Shown: piece by piece, positions 17,182 through 26,433 of the stretch
Position numbering within the stretch: the stretch's first letter is position 1
Layout of the letters: each line of letters starts with the position of its first letter
NCBI GenBank assembly: GCA_030426465.1
Contig: JAUHYK010000003.1
Span: forward strand, 1-64,000
Source of the DNA: Alphaproteobacteria bacterium
GTDB taxonomy: Bacteria > Pseudomonadota > Alphaproteobacteria > Caulobacterales > Parvularculaceae
Length of the DNA stretch: 64,000 nt
Reading direction: 5' to 3'
Made by a program: the position numbers and the translations under genes
Notes under the pieces: model-generated
Databases searched by the model: none
Seen by the model: the letters and a program-made list of their open reading frames with translations, nothing else
Told to the model about the DNA's origin: nothing

Positions 17182-18153
17182 TTACTGCGTGCTCATGATG
17201 GACATGATCGCAGGACCAAGGATAACTGCGAACAGAACCGGCAGAAAGAAGCCGATCATCGGCACGGTGAGTTTTGGCGGCAGCGCGGCGGCTTTCTTTT
17301 CCGCTTCCTGCATCCGCAGCTCGCGGCTTTCTTTCGCCATCACGCGCAAGGACTGGCCGAGCGGCGTACCGTATTTTTCCGACTGGACCAGCGCTGTAAC
17401 AACACCCCTCACCGACTCAAGACCGGTACGCTCGGCGAGATTTACATAAGCCTGTTTGCGTTCCTGCAAGTAGGAAAGCTCCGCAGTCGTCAGCCCAAGC
17501 TCTTCCGCAAGCTCAGGACAGTTCGGACCAACCTCGTCGCCAACCTTCTGAAGCGCCGCCTCGATGGACATACCCGCTTCCACACAGATCAGGAGGAGGT
17601 CAAGCGCATCAGGCCAGGTCTCCTGAATGCTTTTCTGACGCTTGGAGACCGCATTCGAGATATAGATACTCGGCAGATAAAAACCGACGCAGAAACCGCC
17701 AAAGGTCGCCATCAGCTTGCCGAAGCTGTCCAGCTCAAAACCATCCAGAAGATAAACATAAATCCCGGCGATGATCGCCACAATGAATGGCAGGCTGAGG
17801 CGCGCCGTCATAAAGGTGAAGACAGGGCCCTGACCGCGATAGCCGGCCATCATCAGTTTCTTGCGCGCGGATTCGGCGTCGAAGACTTCAAGCAGCTTGA
17901 GGCTTTCCACAAGCTCTTTAACCGCACCCTGCGGCGTGGTGTTCCTGAGGCCTTTTGTTTTCTTCGCCAGCGCGTCACGCTGTTGTTTGCGGAGATTATC
18001 CCGGTAATTACCGACCGATTTCATCCGCTCCTTGAGTTTGTCCTTGACGAGCAAGGGCTCAAGCACGGTAAAGATGGTCGCGATCGCCGCCAGCGAAACA
18101 AGCGCAGCGATCTGGAAATTTCTGTCGGTGACAGCATTGACGATGGCTTCCAT
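17182..18153 (-). CDS. tadC: Tad pilus inner-membrane platform protein TadC
   Basis: A 323-residue type II secretion F-domain protein that forms, with TadB, the inner-membrane platform for Flp pilus assembly. Hydrophobic helices lie near the N-terminus (about 12-30), in the middle (120-180) and at the C-terminus (295-320). The cytoplasmic GspF-type domain includes WPDALDLLLICVEAGMSIEAAL and RSEKYGTPL-like blocks. It is the last gene of the tad operon here, eight bases after tadB. TadD, TadE and TadG genes, often found next, are absent: the next gene is an unrelated convergent GFA gene. Confidence 0.93.
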   Translation of the reverse strand: MEAIVNAVTDRNFQIAALVSLAAIATIFTVLEPLLVKDKLKERMKSVGNYRDNLRKQQRDALAKKTKGLRNTTPQGAVKELVESLKLLEVFDAESARKKLMMAGYRGQGPVFTFMTARLSLPFIVAIIAGIYVYLLDGFELDSFGKLMATFGGFCVGFYLPSIYISNAVSKRQKSIQETWPDALDLLLICVEAGMSIEAALQKVGDEVGPNCPELAEELGLTTAELSYLQERKQAYVNLAERTGLESVRGVVTALVQSEKYGTPLGQSLRVMAKESRELRMQEAEKKAAALPPKLTVPMIGFFLPVLFAVILGPAIMSIMSTQ

Positions 18154-18160
18154 GACGACC

Positions 18161-19150
18161 TTAAACCTTAATCTGGGTCATCTTCTTCATGACGAAGATG
18201 CCTGTTCCCATCCAAAGGCCGGCGCCAATCAGGATGAAATTACCGACTTTTTCCGTAAACAACGGCGTCAGGTAGTCCGGTGACGAAAGTTGCACCGCGC
18301 CCGCCACGAGAAAGGGTAGTGAGCCGATAATCCAGGCGGAGGCTTTCGCTTCCGAAGAAAGCGCCTTGATCTTGCCTTCCATCAGCTTGCGCGAGCGCAA
18401 CACATTGGCGAGATTGCCCAGCGCCTCAGCGAGGTTACCACCGGTCTTTTGCTGGATCATCAAGACGATGCCGAAGAAATTCACTTCCTGAAGCGGCATG
18501 CGCTCATACATGCGCTCAAGCGCCTGATCGAGAGAAAGACCGACACGGATACCCTCGACCAGCATGTGAAATTCGTCACTGACAGGACGCGGCGCTTCGC
18601 GCGCGATGATCTTGAGACACTCATTGACCGGCAAACCCGATTTTACACCGCGCACGATGACATCAATGGCGTTGGAGAATTCACTGACGAATTTCTTTTG
18701 GCGGCGCGTACGCAGGAAGTTCAAAACCCAGCGTGGGAAACCCAGACCGCCAATCGCGACCATCAGCCCGCTAATCCACAATTTTTGACCGGAGATGACG
18801 CCAATAAGCCCGAACATCAACGCCGCAATCACCGAGGCGATATAAAAATGCTTGCGCTTCATGGGCAGACCCGCCTGTTCGAGGGTCTGATCCATTGTCA
18901 GGCGTTTTTTCTTTTTCAGGTTCTTGGTTTTGTCATCGAGCGCCGCCAGAGATTCGGCGAGTTTTTTACGCCGCTCTTTATGCTGGGCTTCTACATTCGC
19001 ACCGCCGCCGCGCTTCGCCACCTTGGCGGTATTGAGCGCCGCGACACGCTTATTGGCCTTGTCGCGCTGGTTAGGCGTGAGCAGAACAACGGCGAGCGCG
19101 CCAAACGCGACCACCCCAAGAACCAGAACTATGAGGATCTGCTGATCCAT
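18161..19150 (-). CDS. tadB: Tad pilus inner-membrane platform protein TadB
   Basis: A 329-residue GspF-domain protein, partner of TadC in the Tad export platform and probable contact for the CpaF ATPase. An N-terminal helix (about 5-24) is followed by a basic linker, two central helices, the F domain (NAIDVIVRGVKSGLPVNECL, QKTGGNLAEALGNLANVLR) and C-terminal helices. Ten residues near LKKKKRL form a strong positive patch at the membrane border. Tightly packed between cpaF (six bases) and tadC. Confidence 0.93.
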   Translation of the reverse strand: MDQQILIVLVLGVVAFGALAVVLLTPNQRDKANKRVAALNTAKVAKRGGGANVEAQHKERRKKLAESLAALDDKTKNLKKKKRLTMDQTLEQAGLPMKRKHFYIASVIAALMFGLIGVISGQKLWISGLMVAIGGLGFPRWVLNFLRTRRQKKFVSEFSNAIDVIVRGVKSGLPVNECLKIIAREAPRPVSDEFHMLVEGIRVGLSLDQALERMYERMPLQEVNFFGIVLMIQQKTGGNLAEALGNLANVLRSRKLMEGKIKALSSEAKASAWIIGSLPFLVAGAVQLSSPDYLTPLFTEKVGNFILIGAGLWMGTGIFVMKKMTQIKV

Positions 19151-19156
19151 AAACCC

Positions 19157-20647
19157 CTACTCCGATGCGGCGTCGAGTGCGGAGGCAAGCTCCGCTTCCT
19201 TGCCGTAATACCGGGCGCGGTCCCAGAATGCCGGACGCGCAATACCGGTCGATTTGTGCTTGCCAACGATCTTGCCGTCGGCGTCTTCGCCATCCATGTC
19301 GTAGACGAAGAGATCCTGTGTGATGATCGTGTCGCCTTCCGTGCCGAGCACTTCGGTGACATGGGTGATGCGGCGCGAACCATCGCGCAAGCGCGCAGCC
19401 TGCACCACTATATCGATTGAACCGACGATCATTTCCTTGATCGTTTTTGACGGCAGGTTGTAGCCGCCCATGGTGATCATGGATTCGATACGCTGCAAAG
19501 CCTCTCGCGGGGAGTTGGCGTGAAGCGTGCCCATGGAGCCGTCGTGACCGGTGTTCATGGCCTGAAGCAAGTCGAACGCTTCGGGGCCACGCACCTCGCC
19601 GACGATGATGCGTTCAGGACGCATACGCAGACAGTTTTTAACGAGGTCGCGCATGGTCACTTCGCCTGAGCCTTCAAGGTTGGGCGGGCGCGTTTCGAGA
19701 CGTACTGTATGCGGCTGCTGCAGCTGAAGTTCCGCCGCGTCTTCGCAGGTGATGATGCGCTCATCATGCTCGATAAAGCCGGTCATACAGTTCAGGAGCG
19801 TCGTCTTACCAGAACCCGTACCGCCGGAGATCAGCGTGTTGATCCGACAATGGCCGATGATCTCGAGCACCTTGGCGCCTTCCGGCGAAATGGAGCCGAA
19901 ATTGACAAGATCCTGAATGCGGAGCTTGTCCTTCTTAAACTTACGAATGGTGAGCGCAGCGCCGTCGATGGACAGAGGCGGCGCGATAACGTTCACACGA
20001 GACCCGTCAGGCAAGCGCGCGTCGCATATAGGGCTTGCTTCGTCGACGCGGCGGCCGACCTGGGACACGATGCGCTGACAGATATTCATCAACTGCGCAT
20101 TATCGCGGAAGCGCACATTGGTGAGCTGAATTTTACCGCCGACTTCGATGAAGACGCGGCTGGCGCCGTTGACCATGATATCAGCGATATCATCACGAGC
20201 GAGCAGCGGCTCAAGCGGACCATAACCAAGAACGTCGTTGCAGATATCCTGCAAAAGCGACTCTTGTTCGGCAATCGACATCGAGACGTTCTTGATCGAG
20301 ATGATCTCGTTGACGATGTCGCGAATTTCCTCCGCAGCCGCCTCAGTATCGAGCTGCGCGAGCTGCGACAGGTCGATCGTGTCGATCAGCGCATTGAAGA
20401 TCGTTGTCTTGGTCTGGAAATATTCATCCGACCGTCCGCCGATCTCTACAGTGGACGCCGGCTTGGCGGGAGGCGTTGCAACGCGAGGCGGCGCAGACGC
20501 CGCAGGTTTCCCCTCCGGCTTCGCCGCCTTGGCTGGCGGCTTTGCGACGGGCTTTTTCGGCGCTGCGGAGGACGGCGCTGGCTTTTTAGCAGCCGGCGCC
20601 GGCGCTTCCCGAGCAGGCTCAACTGGACCTGTTCTTCGTCCGAACAT
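19157..20647 (-). CDS. cpaF: Tad pilus assembly ATPase CpaF/TadA
   Basis: A 496-residue secretion ATPase of the TadA/VirB11 class that powers Flp pilus extension, and in Caulobacter also retraction. The first ~75 residues are Ala/Pro/Lys-rich and disordered. The N-terminal domain follows, then Walker [10 protein letters not shown], the Asp box [10 protein letters not shown], Walker B-like RIIVGEVRG and the His box [11 protein letters not shown]. Length is normal for CpaF. Sixteen bases after cpaE and directly before tadB, as in other cpa operons. Confidence 0.96.
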   Translation of the reverse strand: MFGRRTGPVEPAREAPAPAAKKPAPSSAAPKKPVAKPPAKAAKPEGKPAASAPPRVATPPAKPASTVEIGGRSDEYFQTKTTIFNALIDTIDLSQLAQLDTEAAAEEIRDIVNEIISIKNVSMSIAEQESLLQDICNDVLGYGPLEPLLARDDIADIMVNGASRVFIEVGGKIQLTNVRFRDNAQLMNICQRIVSQVGRRVDEASPICDARLPDGSRVNVIAPPLSIDGAALTIRKFKKDKLRIQDLVNFGSISPEGAKVLEIIGHCRINTLISGGTGSGKTTLLNCMTGFIEHDERIITCEDAAELQLQQPHTVRLETRPPNLEGSGEVTMRDLVKNCLRMRPERIIVGEVRGPEAFDLLQAMNTGHDGSMGTLHANSPREALQRIESMITMGGYNLPSKTIKEMIVGSIDIVVQAARLRDGSRRITHVTEVLGTEGDTIITQDLFVYDMDGEDADGKIVGKHKSTGIARPAFWDRARYYGKEAELASALDAASE

Positions 20648-20662
20648 TACTCACCACCTTGT

Positions 20663-22441
20663 TTATTTCTTCTTGAACAATCCGGACAGGCTGAACTTTG
20701 GACGCGCAATATTCGCTTCATTGCGGCCAAGCAGATGCGCTGAAAGATCACGCACCGATTGCGCCACTTTAGACTTCGCTCCAACTTCCAGCAGCGGCGC
20801 CGCATTGGTGGCGGCGGTGCCGAAAAGTTGCGGATCCCATTGAATGACCTGCTGCGGCTTGATGCCGACATGTTCGGCGAACTGATCGGCCTGGACCGCG
20901 GACATTTTCGGATCGAACTGGTTGATGATCAGCGTTGGCGAGGAATCATTCGGCCGCGCCGCGCCGAGAATATCAATCAGGTTCTTGGTGTTGCGGAACG
21001 AAGCCAGATCCGGCGTCGCCGTGATGACGATTTCATCGGCTGTCATCAAAATACGCTTGGACCACGTCGTCCAGATATGGGGAACGTCGACAATGATCGT
21101 CGGCGCCGTGCCGCGAACAACATCAAGCACCGTTTCAAACGCCTGATCGTCAAGATCGAAGTCACGATCAAGCATGGACGGCGCCGTAAACAGGCTCAGC
21201 CGATCCGTATGCTTTTGCAGCAGGCGGTCGAGAAGAACGTCATCGAGACGTTCAGGCGAACTCAACGCCTCGACAAGGCCGGCGGATGCTTCCTGGTCAA
21301 AATCAAGGCTCGCCGTACCGAATGGCAAGTCAAGATCGAGAATGACCGTATCGCTTTTAAATTCTTCCGCCGTACACCAGCCGACATTGTGTGCGATTGT
21401 TGACGATCCGACACCGCCGCGCGCGCCAACAAAAGCCATGGTTTTGCCGATAGGCGGCGCTGCAGGATCGACATAAAGATCAGCGACAGTCTTGATGATC
21501 TGCAGCGGCGAATTTGGCCGAACGATATATTCGCTGACGCCCTGACGGATCAGTTCGCGATAGAGAATGATGTCGTTGACCTGGCCAATGATGATGACCT
21601 TGGTCGACGGATCGCAGACCTCCGCCAATTCACCGAGCTTGGCGAAAATTTCCGCGCCGCCCGCCGTTGTTTCAAGAATGATGAGATTCGGCGTCGATGC
21701 GGTCTGGAAATGATCCACCGCTTTGTTGATGCCGCCCATGTGGATGGTGAGATGCGCTTTTGCCAGACGGCGGTCGACGGATGCTTTTTCAAGCAGCTGC
21801 GTGACCCCCGGGGTTTCGCAAAAAGCGTGGATCGAAATACGCGGGACCGGACGGTGGTCGACGTCCTCGCCTCCAAGGTCGGTTACATCGCCGCCATAAG
21901 TATGCGCTTCCTCGAGCGCGCCGCCAGCAGCTTCCGCCGCTGTCACCAGCGCGCCGCTCGATTCCGGCGACGCTTCTTCTGCAGCTTCGTAATCGTCAGA
22001 AGAGAACTCTTCCGCGCTAAAGTCTTCGTCAGAGAAATCTTCGGCCGCGGCGCCTTCAGCCGCGAAATCCTCATCAGCGAAGGCTTCCTCTTCAAAAGCG
22101 GGCTCGCCGGCGTCAGCGACGGGATCATCAATTGCCGGCGCCGCGCCGAGTTCATCATCTTCGAAGTCGGCGTCGAGTTCTTCCTCGAAGGCTTCTTCTC
22201 CAAAAACGTCATCGCCGAAATCTTCTTCGCCGAGGGCTGCAAGCTCTTCGTCGGAAAGTTCTTCATTCAACCAGTCGGCGTCGTCGCCGAAGGCGTCTGA
22301 AAAATCCTCTTCTACAGCCTGCTCTGCGACCGAAGGAGCTTTCGCCGCAGGGCCGCCGTCAGCGCCGAGGCTGGCCGCGCCATCGGCGACACCCTCTTCG
22401 TCATCTGCCGGCTGATAGGCGGTTTCAGCAGCGTTTTTCAT
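20663..22441 (-). CDS. cpaE: Pilus assembly protein CpaE/TadZ with long acidic N-terminal extension
   Basis: A ParA/MinD-like ATPase relative that places the Tad machine at the cell pole. Residues ~200-330 form the receiver-like domain, and ~340-590 the ATPase domain with the altered Walker A GARGGVGSST (the usual signature lysines are missing, as is common in TadZ/CpaE). At 592 residues it is longer than I expect for this family. The excess is a low-complexity segment at about residues 41-160 dominated by Glu, Asp, Ala and regularly spaced Phe (EEDFGDDVF, FEEEAFADEDF, AEDFSDEDF). That segment is probably disordered and may bind partners. Start ATG 22439-22441. Confidence 0.93.
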   Translation of the reverse strand: MKNAAETAYQPADDEEGVADGAASLGADGGPAAKAPSVAEQAVEEDFSDAFGDDADWLNEELSDEELAALGEEDFGDDVFGEEAFEEELDADFEDDELGAAPAIDDPVADAGEPAFEEEAFADEDFAAEGAAAEDFSDEDFSAEEFSSDDYEAAEEASPESSGALVTAAEAAGGALEEAHTYGGDVTDLGGEDVDHRPVPRISIHAFCETPGVTQLLEKASVDRRLAKAHLTIHMGGINKAVDHFQTASTPNLIILETTAGGAEIFAKLGELAEVCDPSTKVIIIGQVNDIILYRELIRQGVSEYIVRPNSPLQIIKTVADLYVDPAAPPIGKTMAFVGARGGVGSSTIAHNVGWCTAEEFKSDTVILDLDLPFGTASLDFDQEASAGLVEALSSPERLDDVLLDRLLQKHTDRLSLFTAPSMLDRDFDLDDQAFETVLDVVRGTAPTIIVDVPHIWTTWSKRILMTADEIVITATPDLASFRNTKNLIDILGAARPNDSSPTLIINQFDPKMSAVQADQFAEHVGIKPQQVIQWDPQLFGTAATNAAPLLEVGAKSKVAQSVRDLSAHLLGRNEANIARPKFSLSGLFKKK

Positions 22442-22484
22442 CTTTATCTCCCTCGAGCTTCCCCTGATAGAGCCCGGTCAATTG

Positions 22485-23180
22485 TTAGTCCGACGTCTCG
22501 GCGTTGATATTCTTGTCAACACTCGACGCCGTAATCTCACCTTCGCGGTAGAGCGTCACCGCACGGACAACGGATTCACCGTCAACCGGATCCGCCTCGG
22601 ACGGCGCAATCAAGTCATGCGGATCGGCGATCATCGCCGCGTAATTGTTCATCGTTGCGCAGCCCATATTGGGCGAACGCAAATTGCGATACACACTCGA
22701 CTTCAGACCCGACCAGACACCGCACTCGCTGGCGGTCGCGACATAGCGCGTGAACGAAAGAATGATTTCGTCATTCGAGGCTTCGCCGGTCCGATAGGTG
22801 GCGCCGTGGATCGCCGACCAGGGAACCCCAATATCATTGAGCGCCTGACGGATGTCCGCCGCAGCTTCATGATCATTGCGGTCATTGCCGGCGCCGGACG
22901 GCGCAGTCACCGTCAGCGGACCGTGGCCATTTGTGAGATATGAATCAGCGAAAGCCTTTAGGCGCGCCTTGTCCAGGCTGGAAAGGTCGCTGGTCGAGAC
23001 ATCACCGCTGATCGTCAGCGTCATGACCTGGCTGTCCACCGAGATCGGATGCGTTTCCGCGATCGTCAGGCTGTCTTCAGGCCCGTTGAACATGCCGCCA
23101 GCGCAAGCCGACAGGCCGAGCGATGCTGCGGAAAGAAGCGTGATTTTCAAAAGTGAAGCGTTCATAACTTTCTTTCCCAT
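22485..23180 (-). CDS. cpaD: Pilus assembly lipoprotein CpaD
   Basis: A 231-residue outer-membrane or periplasmic lipoprotein of the CpaD family, thought to help the CpaC secretin assemble or localise. The signal peptide ends with the lipobox LSAC (Cys at about residue 26). Family blocks include ADIRQALNDIGVP and the C-terminal NMGCATMNNYAAMIADPHDL. The start ATG (23178-23180) shares a base with the cpaC stop in a TGATG overlap and adds two lysines to the signal peptide. A second ATG at 23165 with GGAAAG upstream is an alternative. Confidence 0.9.
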   Translation of the reverse strand: MGKKVMNASLLKITLLSAASLGLSACAGGMFNGPEDSLTIAETHPISVDSQVMTLTISGDVSTSDLSSLDKARLKAFADSYLTNGHGPLTVTAPSGAGNDRNDHEAAADIRQALNDIGVPWSAIHGATYRTGEASNDEIILSFTRYVATASECGVWSGLKSSVYRNLRSPNMGCATMNNYAAMIADPHDLIAPSEADPVDGESVVRAVTLYREGEITASSVDKNINAETSD

Positions 23181-24652
23181 CAATCAAGAATGAAGCCCAT
23201 CGGTCCTTGCAGCGAAGCTTCGTTGACGCCTGCGCCTGCAAGTCCGTAGGTGGAGACAATTTTGCCGAACAAGATCGTTTCCGCATCGCTCGCCGGCACA
23301 AAGCCCTTGGACGGATCCATGAGATTCGATTCATGCGTCGGCTTTACGAGATAGGGTGTTACGATGATGACCAGTTCCGACTCGTTATTCGCGTAGTTGC
23401 GGCTACGGAAAAGCTGGCCAAGCACCGGCACATCCTTGACGCCGGGGATGCCCTCGATTGTCGAACGCATATCTTCCTGAAGAAGCCCGGCCATAACGAG
23501 GCTGCCGCCGGAAGGAAGCTCCACGACCGTATTGGCGCGGCGAACCGAAAGACCCGGGATAGACAGGCCTGCTGTCGTGATCAAATTACCCTGATCATCA
23601 ACCGTCGTAGCGCCAGGCACGAAGAACGCGTTCTCCGTCGTGATCTCCGACACCTCGGTCGAAATCTTCACATTGATCCGCCCTTTGCTGAGCACGAGCG
23701 GCGTGAAACCGAGACCAACACCGAATTCCTTGAACTCAATCGAGATGACGCCGTCATCCTGACCAACCGGCACAGGGAATTCACCACCCGCGAGGAAGCG
23801 CGCAGATTCACCTGAAATCGCGGTGAGGTTTGGTTCGGCGAGAATGCGAATAAGACCCGTCGATTCAAAAGCCTGCAGCGACGTGTCGAGAATTTCGAGA
23901 TCGCCTGTATTGACTTTTCGGCTCGCCAGCCCAAGGCCGCCCGTCGTGGCGATTGAATTGGTGGCTGCAGCCGTAATAGCGGCGTCTGAAAGCTGAAACG
24001 TGCCGGTTGCGGAAACGCCGAGCTGTTTCAGGAGCTGGCGCTGCATTTCGACAATGCGCACTTTCAGCATAACCTGCTCAGGGTCGCGCACAGAGAGAAG
24101 GTTGACGACATTTTCGTCATTGCCCACAAAACGCCCGGCAAGTGAAGATGCATTCGCCGCTTCGCTGGCGGATTGAACAACGCCGCGCAGAATGACGTTA
24201 TCGTTTACGGATTCAATCTCAATCCGCGCTTCCGGCATGACCCGCGAAAACAGTTCGGAGAGCGCGTCCATATCGCGCTCAACGAGAATTTCAAGGTTCA
24301 GAATCTGACGACCGCGCGCATCGAAGAAAAACGCATTTGTCTGCCCGGTGGCAAGGCCAAGCAGGAAAACACGGCGCGGCGAGCGAACCACGGCGTCGAC
24401 AACGCTTGGCTGAGAGACAAGCACATCCGCTGCAGCTTCTGGAAGCTCAACAATCGCCGCCTTGTCGAGCGGCAGAATGATGCTTTTCGACACTGCGCTG
24501 TCGCCGCCGACGCTGATGCGAACCGGTTGCGAACCACGCTGCGCGAAGGCAGGCGCGGCAAGTCCCATCGCCGCGGCGCCGAGCAGAGCTGCGGCGGCGG
24601 TTTTGGCCACGCGCCCTGCGGCGGCGTTCATCACTTGTGCAAGCATTGACAT
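23180..24652 (-). CDS. cpaC: Tad outer-membrane secretin CpaC/RcpA
   Basis: A 490-residue secretin forming the outer-membrane channel for the Flp pilus. Signal peptide to about residue 38 (APAFAQ), then an N-terminal pilus-assembly domain (ILPLDKAAIVELPEAAADVLV), a BON-like linker (ESVNDNVILRGVV), and the secretin domain with VRRANTVVELPSGGSLVMAGLL and the final ESELVIIVTPYLVKP. The ATG at 24650-24652 follows a strong GGGGGG ribosome-binding site. A start 13 codons upstream overlaps cpaB and is less likely. Confidence 0.95.
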   Translation of the reverse strand: MSMLAQVMNAAAGRVAKTAAAALLGAAAMGLAAPAFAQRGSQPVRISVGGDSAVSKSIILPLDKAAIVELPEAAADVLVSQPSVVDAVVRSPRRVFLLGLATGQTNAFFFDARGRQILNLEILVERDMDALSELFSRVMPEARIEIESVNDNVILRGVVQSASEAANASSLAGRFVGNDENVVNLLSVRDPEQVMLKVRIVEMQRQLLKQLGVSATGTFQLSDAAITAAATNSIATTGGLGLASRKVNTGDLEILDTSLQAFESTGLIRILAEPNLTAISGESARFLAGGEFPVPVGQDDGVISIEFKEFGVGLGFTPLVLSKGRINVKISTEVSEITTENAFFVPGATTVDDQGNLITTAGLSIPGLSVRRANTVVELPSGGSLVMAGLLQEDMRSTIEGIPGVKDVPVLGQLFRSRNYANNESELVIIVTPYLVKPTHESNLMDPSKGFVPASDAETILFGKIVSTYGLAGAGVNEASLQGPMGFILD

Positions 24653-24677
24653 CTGACCCCCCTGGCCCGGTTTTTGA

Positions 24678-25421
24678 TTACGAACGCCCATAACGAATCA
24701 CACTCACATTGGATGACCGCCGATCCGTCGCCTGAAGCTCGGTTTCCGGCTTGAAGATGCTGCGTAGAACAAGGCTCAACGAACCCGAGTCGCGTGCAGC
24801 AATGAACGCTTCAGCATCGGTCGGAGCGAGCTCCAGCGTGACGTTTGATCCCGCCACATGCGATGCTTCGGTAGTTTCTGAAAATAGTGTGTCTACAGCG
24901 AGCACGCGCACATCTTCAAAAATAGTGCGCGCCGGCGCCGTAGATCCGCGTCCGCCCGCGACCATGATGTCCACTTTATCGCCCGGCAGGATAAAACCGC
25001 CCGAAGACGTTTCAGGCGACACGCGCATGGTGACCGCGCGCATGCCAGGCGCAAGGATCGCAGCCATAAGGCCGGAAGAACCTGCGCGCACAAGCTTGGC
25101 GTTGACGATCGGCTCGCCCATCACGATCAAGGAACGGGCCACAGCCGATTCCAGATCTTCGCGCGCCGCTTCGTTATCTTCGGTAATGAAAGTCGGCTGA
25201 ACCGCTTTCTTCGGCCAGGTGACCCAGCTCGTCGCTTCTGCGCCGAGCCGTTCACCGCGCTGAATGTCACGGCTTGAAACCATCACGCGGACAGTCTCTT
25301 CACGAACCGGTTCAACGATCTGAACAGGTGCGATTTCCTTATTCTGACTCAGCATGAGGACAAACGCGCCAGCGCCTGCGATAAGAGCAACGCCGAGAAT
25401 TGCAATGCGACTAACGTTCAT
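24678..25421 (-). CDS. cpaB: Flp pilus assembly protein CpaB/RcpC
   Basis: A 247-residue periplasmic protein with an N-terminal membrane anchor (about residues 5-25) and SAF domain. It is needed with CpaC for Flp pilus export. Recognisable blocks are VMVSSRDIQRGERLG (SAF start), MRAVTMRVSPETSSGGFILPGDKVDI and the C-terminal LSLVLRS. Start is the ATG at 25419-25421 with GGCAGG upstream. The frame is open further but carries no family similarity. It lies 88 bases after the prepilin peptidase gene on the same strand. Confidence 0.93.
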   Translation of the reverse strand: MNVSRIAILGVALIAGAGAFVLMLSQNKEIAPVQIVEPVREETVRVMVSSRDIQRGERLGAEATSWVTWPKKAVQPTFITEDNEAAREDLESAVARSLIVMGEPIVNAKLVRAGSSGLMAAILAPGMRAVTMRVSPETSSGGFILPGDKVDIMVAGGRGSTAPARTIFEDVRVLAVDTLFSETTEASHVAGSNVTLELAPTDAEAFIAARDSGSLSLVLRSIFKPETELQATDRRSSNVSVIRYGRS

Positions 25422-25509
25422 TTCGAACCTGCCTTTTTCATGCTTCTTACAGAGAACGCCTTGTTCCAATGGTGCGGCAAAGTTCTCAAAACTCTGTTAA
25501 CTGATCTTG

Positions 25510-26016
25510 TTAACCGCCAATGACCAATTGGAAGTATGGCGTTTGTGAAAAGCTAAGGAGTCCGCCCGCTGCGATGGCTACCGCATAGGGAAGATCCTTT
25601 TTCCGTTCGTGTAATCTGATTAACCAGGGCGCGTGAGCGTAAACGGGCAGCAGCGGAAACTTCCGAAACATTCCCATTACGATCGCGAGAACCAGCCCCG
25701 CCATGGCCGTATTGATCAAAAAGACGCCCAGAGATGCGAGCCCCAGCCAGGGCGCGGTCGCCGCGAACAGCTTCGCGTCGCCGCCGCCGATGATCTTGAA
25801 AGCGAAAAGGGCGAAACCGAGCGCCAGACCAGCGGCGCCGATCAATACGCCTTCGGCCACCACGTCATAGCTGGCGCCCACAGCGAGCCCCGCCAGGGGG
25901 TATACGCAGATCAGAACAATAGAGATCCAGTTCGGGATCTTGAATTCGTAAACATCATTCGCCGCAGCAATCAAAAGCGCAGCAGGGAAGACAGAAAGTA
26001 GAAGGTATGCGACCAC
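25510..26016 (-). CDS. cpaA: Prepilin peptidase CpaA/TadV
   Basis: A 168-residue polytopic aspartyl protease that removes the leader of Flp-type prepilins. The two catalytic aspartates are in AANDVYEFKIPN (after the first helix) and the GxGD-like IIGGGDAKLFA. It is the short form lacking the methyltransferase domain, as in other Tad systems. The start appears to be GTG at 26014-26016, with AGGG upstream. It sits between the pilin terminator and cpaB, so it probably has its own promoter or receives read-through from pilA. Confidence 0.92.
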   Translation of the reverse strand: MVAYLLLSVFPAALLIAAANDVYEFKIPNWISIVLICVYPLAGLAVGASYDVVAEGVLIGAAGLALGFALFAFKIIGGGDAKLFAATAPWLGLASLGVFLINTAMAGLVLAIVMGMFRKFPLLPVYAHAPWLIRLHERKKDLPYAVAIAAGGLLSFSQTPYFQLVIGG

Positions 26017-26087
26017 GCCTCGCCCTCCGGCATCAGATTCAGGCGCTATTCATAGGCGCTGCGGTCTTAATGTTCCGTTAGACATAA

Positions 26088-26119
26088 ACAAAAAAAGGAG
26101 GCCATAAGGCCTCCTTTTT
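26088..26119 (-). terminator. Strong bidirectional-type terminator after the pilin gene
   Basis: GGAGGCC (26097-26103), loop ATAA, GGCCTCC (26108-26114). The minus strand reads the hairpin followed by seven T residues. The plus strand also has five T residues (26115-26119). Placed 22 bases after the pilin stop, it should separate abundant pilin mRNA from cpaA. Confidence 0.9.
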
Positions 26120-26140
26120 CACCAGTAACTGGGACGTTGC

Positions 26141-26311
26141 TTACGCGCCGTCGAGCTCGCTGGAAACTCCGCTGAACGTGTTGCTGAGCGAACCGGATAC
26201 GGAACGCAGCGCAGCAATAATAGCAACGGCGATAAGAGCGGCGATCAGGCCGTATTCGATGGCCGTCGCGCCGGATTCATCGGCTTTAAAACGATTGATA
26301 AGAGCTTTCAT
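26141..26311 (-). CDS. pilA: Flp family type IVb pilin
   Basis: A 56-residue prepilin, the major subunit of the Tad pilus. A short leader MKALINRFKADESG precedes the cleavage site, the mature part begins ATAIEYGLI with the conserved Glu5-Tyr6 pair of Flp pilins, and a hydrophobic helix runs to about residue 36. Only about 20 residues follow it (SGSLSNTFSGVSSELDGA). CpaA is the expected leader peptidase. AGGAG lies 8-12 bases upstream of the ATG at 26309-26311. Flanked by a strong terminator downstream and a well-formed promoter about 120 bases upstream. Confidence 0.95.
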   Translation of the reverse strand: MKALINRFKADESGATAIEYGLIAALIAVAIIAALRSVSGSLSNTFSGVSSELDGA

Positions 26312-26344
26312 GTGTCGACTCCTGCTTACTCTTCACTTGCACCG

Positions 26345-26366
26345 CTGAAGAGGGTCTCCCCTTCAG
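26345..26366 (-). promoter_or_regulatory. 5'-leader hairpin of pilin mRNA
   Basis: CTGAAG and CTTCAG arms (26345-26350, 26361-26366) with an inner GGG/CCC pairing form a near-perfect stem with a three-base loop and one bulge. It lies about 35 bases upstream of the pilin ATG, inside the predicted transcript. Such a hairpin could stabilise or regulate an abundant mRNA. This is inference only. Confidence 0.45.
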
Positions 26367-26433
26367 TCTCGGACATCGTGCCCCCAAGCTGTAAAGAAAT
26401 GATGAACAGCCTGTAAGTTATATCTGTATACTG

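Noticed and set aside
18449-20743. Long plus-strand frames opposite tadB and cpaF
   Set aside because: No protein-like motifs, while the minus strand has intact Tad proteins with correct overlaps.
25497-25513. TTAA-N9-TTAA upstream of cpaB as a CtrA site
   Set aside because: CtrA needs seven-base spacing (TTAA-N7-TTAA). Also GTTAAC is self-complementary and overlaps the cpaA stop.
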